A stretch of DNA of 64,000 nt. Source: Chromatiales bacterium. GTDB taxonomy: Bacteria; Pseudomonadota; Gammaproteobacteria; Chromatiales; Chromatiaceae. How positions within the stretch are numbered: the first letter of the stretch is position 1; each line of letters begins with the position of its first letter. Location of the stretch: contig JAKSBX010000210.1 in the NCBI GenBank assembly GCA_022360905.1, forward strand, positions 1-64,000, given 5' to 3'. Below the pieces are notes generated by a model. The model was not told the origin of the DNA and ran no database searches. It saw only the letters and a program-made list of their open reading frames with translations. The position numbers were made by a program, and so were the translations under genes. Below, one piece after another: positions 63,762 to 64,000 of the stretch.

Positions 63762-64000
63762 TCACGCCTTAAGTTTTATTTCATACGGTGTTTTTCCGTA
63801 TTTTTTCTTAAATGCAGATATAAAATGTGAAACATTACTGTAACCAACCTCCAGAGCGGCATCTGTTACGGACCATTGCTCTCTGCTAAGCAGAGTAAAC
63901 GCATGAGTGATACGCCGATCAATTAACCACTGCTTAGGCGTGGTGCCGTAAAGGGTTTTAAATTCCCTATTAAAGGTTGAAATACTCCGACCCGATAATG
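63762..64000 (-). CDS. AraC-family regulator, C-terminus only (cut by window edge)
   Basis: Only about 78 C-terminal residues are inside the window, with the stop at 63762-63764. They form the end of an AraC HTH domain: FKTLYGTTPKQWLIDRRI, then WSVTDAALEVGYSNVSHFIS and AFKKKYGKTPYE, the typical second helix-turn-helix. The gene continues beyond 64000. It is 91 bases upstream of the ABM gene and may share a transcript with it. Confidence 0.85.
   Translation of the reverse strand, partial: LSGRSISTFNREFKTLYGTTPKQWLIDRRITHAFTLLSREQWSVTDAALEVGYSNVSHFISAFKKKYGKTPYEIKLKA

Noticed and set aside
1..64000. tRNA, rRNA, riboswitch, CRISPR, integrase or transposase
   Set aside because: I read for each and saw no cloverleaf, no rRNA stretch, no regular repeat-spacer array and no recombinase motif. 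A covariance-model scan could still find a small RNA that I cannot see by eye.

Overview
The window reads as chromosome of a free-living or symbiotic gammaproteobacterium, most likely a sulfur oxidiser of the Chromatiales/Sedimenticola/Thiodiazotropha type. This placement is inference. It rests on the gene families present (TamAB, OxyR with Cys199/Cys208 numbering, NhaR, GspAB, a persulfide dioxygenase/rhodanese operon, a tetraheme cytochrome, several PAS-GGDEF-EAL proteins) and on moderate GC content. No rRNA, tRNA, CRISPR array, transposase or phage gene was seen. Mobile-type DNA is limited to short dispersed repeats, including one long palindromic element of about 200 bp.

Layout. 1-6.3 kb: an ApbE-type lipoprotein flavin transferase, a 30-residue membrane mini-protein, an AraC regulator with a membrane-embedded N-terminus, a serine-hydrolase lipoprotein and a tetraheme cytochrome; two copies of a 25-bp motif sit upstream of the mini-protein and of the hydrolase. 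6.3-9.7 kb (minus strand): OxyR, a haem-oxygenase-like iron enzyme and a TrpD2/YbiB-like protein. 9.9-15.1 kb: a two-domain CbiX-like protein, a nucleotide cyclase-FHA protein and a large MscK-type channel. 15.2-19 kb: a periplasmic binding protein coupled by a 1-base overlap to a PAS-GGDEF-EAL protein. 19.5-25.1 kb: an unknown protein, a patatin-like lipase, a HAD phosphatase and the GspB/ExeA pair. 26-32.4 kb: a three-gene operon of a CarH-like B12/MerR regulator, a CheB-CheR-PAS fusion and a PAS-GGDEF-EAL protein, preceded by a perfect inverted repeat. 32.6-38 kb: tamA-tamB. 38.5-42.2 kb: an NMT1/THI5-like binding domain fused to PAS-GGDEF-EAL. 42.4-47.6 kb: a DUF2452 protein, a DUF4405 membrane protein, a small periplasmic protein divergent from an OmpR/EnvZ-type two-component system, and a 50-residue basic peptide with an unknown membrane protein. 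47.7-56.8 kb: nhaR, a long palindrome, a tandem universal stress protein and an Mrp-type cation/proton antiporter operon with three NuoL/M/N-like subunits. 57-58.5 kb: an HPF-like protein with a baeRF-like protein. 58.7-61 kb: cardiolipin synthase and a DUF2189 membrane protein. 61.5-63 kb: rhodanese-DUF2892, persulfide dioxygenase and a small membrane protein. 63.4-64 kb: an antibiotic-biosynthesis-monooxygenase-like protein and the cut-off C-terminus of an AraC regulator.

Common themes are signal transduction through c-di-GMP (three GGDEF-EAL proteins, each with a different input: periplasmic ligand, operon-coupled binding protein, and a B12/light-type regulator), ion and osmotic homeostasis (Mrp, NhaR, MscK, cardiolipin synthase, Usp), and oxidative and sulfur metabolism (OxyR, persulfide dioxygenase). 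The strongest candidate for an undescribed system is the CarH-like/CheB-CheR/GGDEF-EAL operon with its own palindromic operator. The HPF/baeRF pair and the duplicated AraC-associated motif come next.
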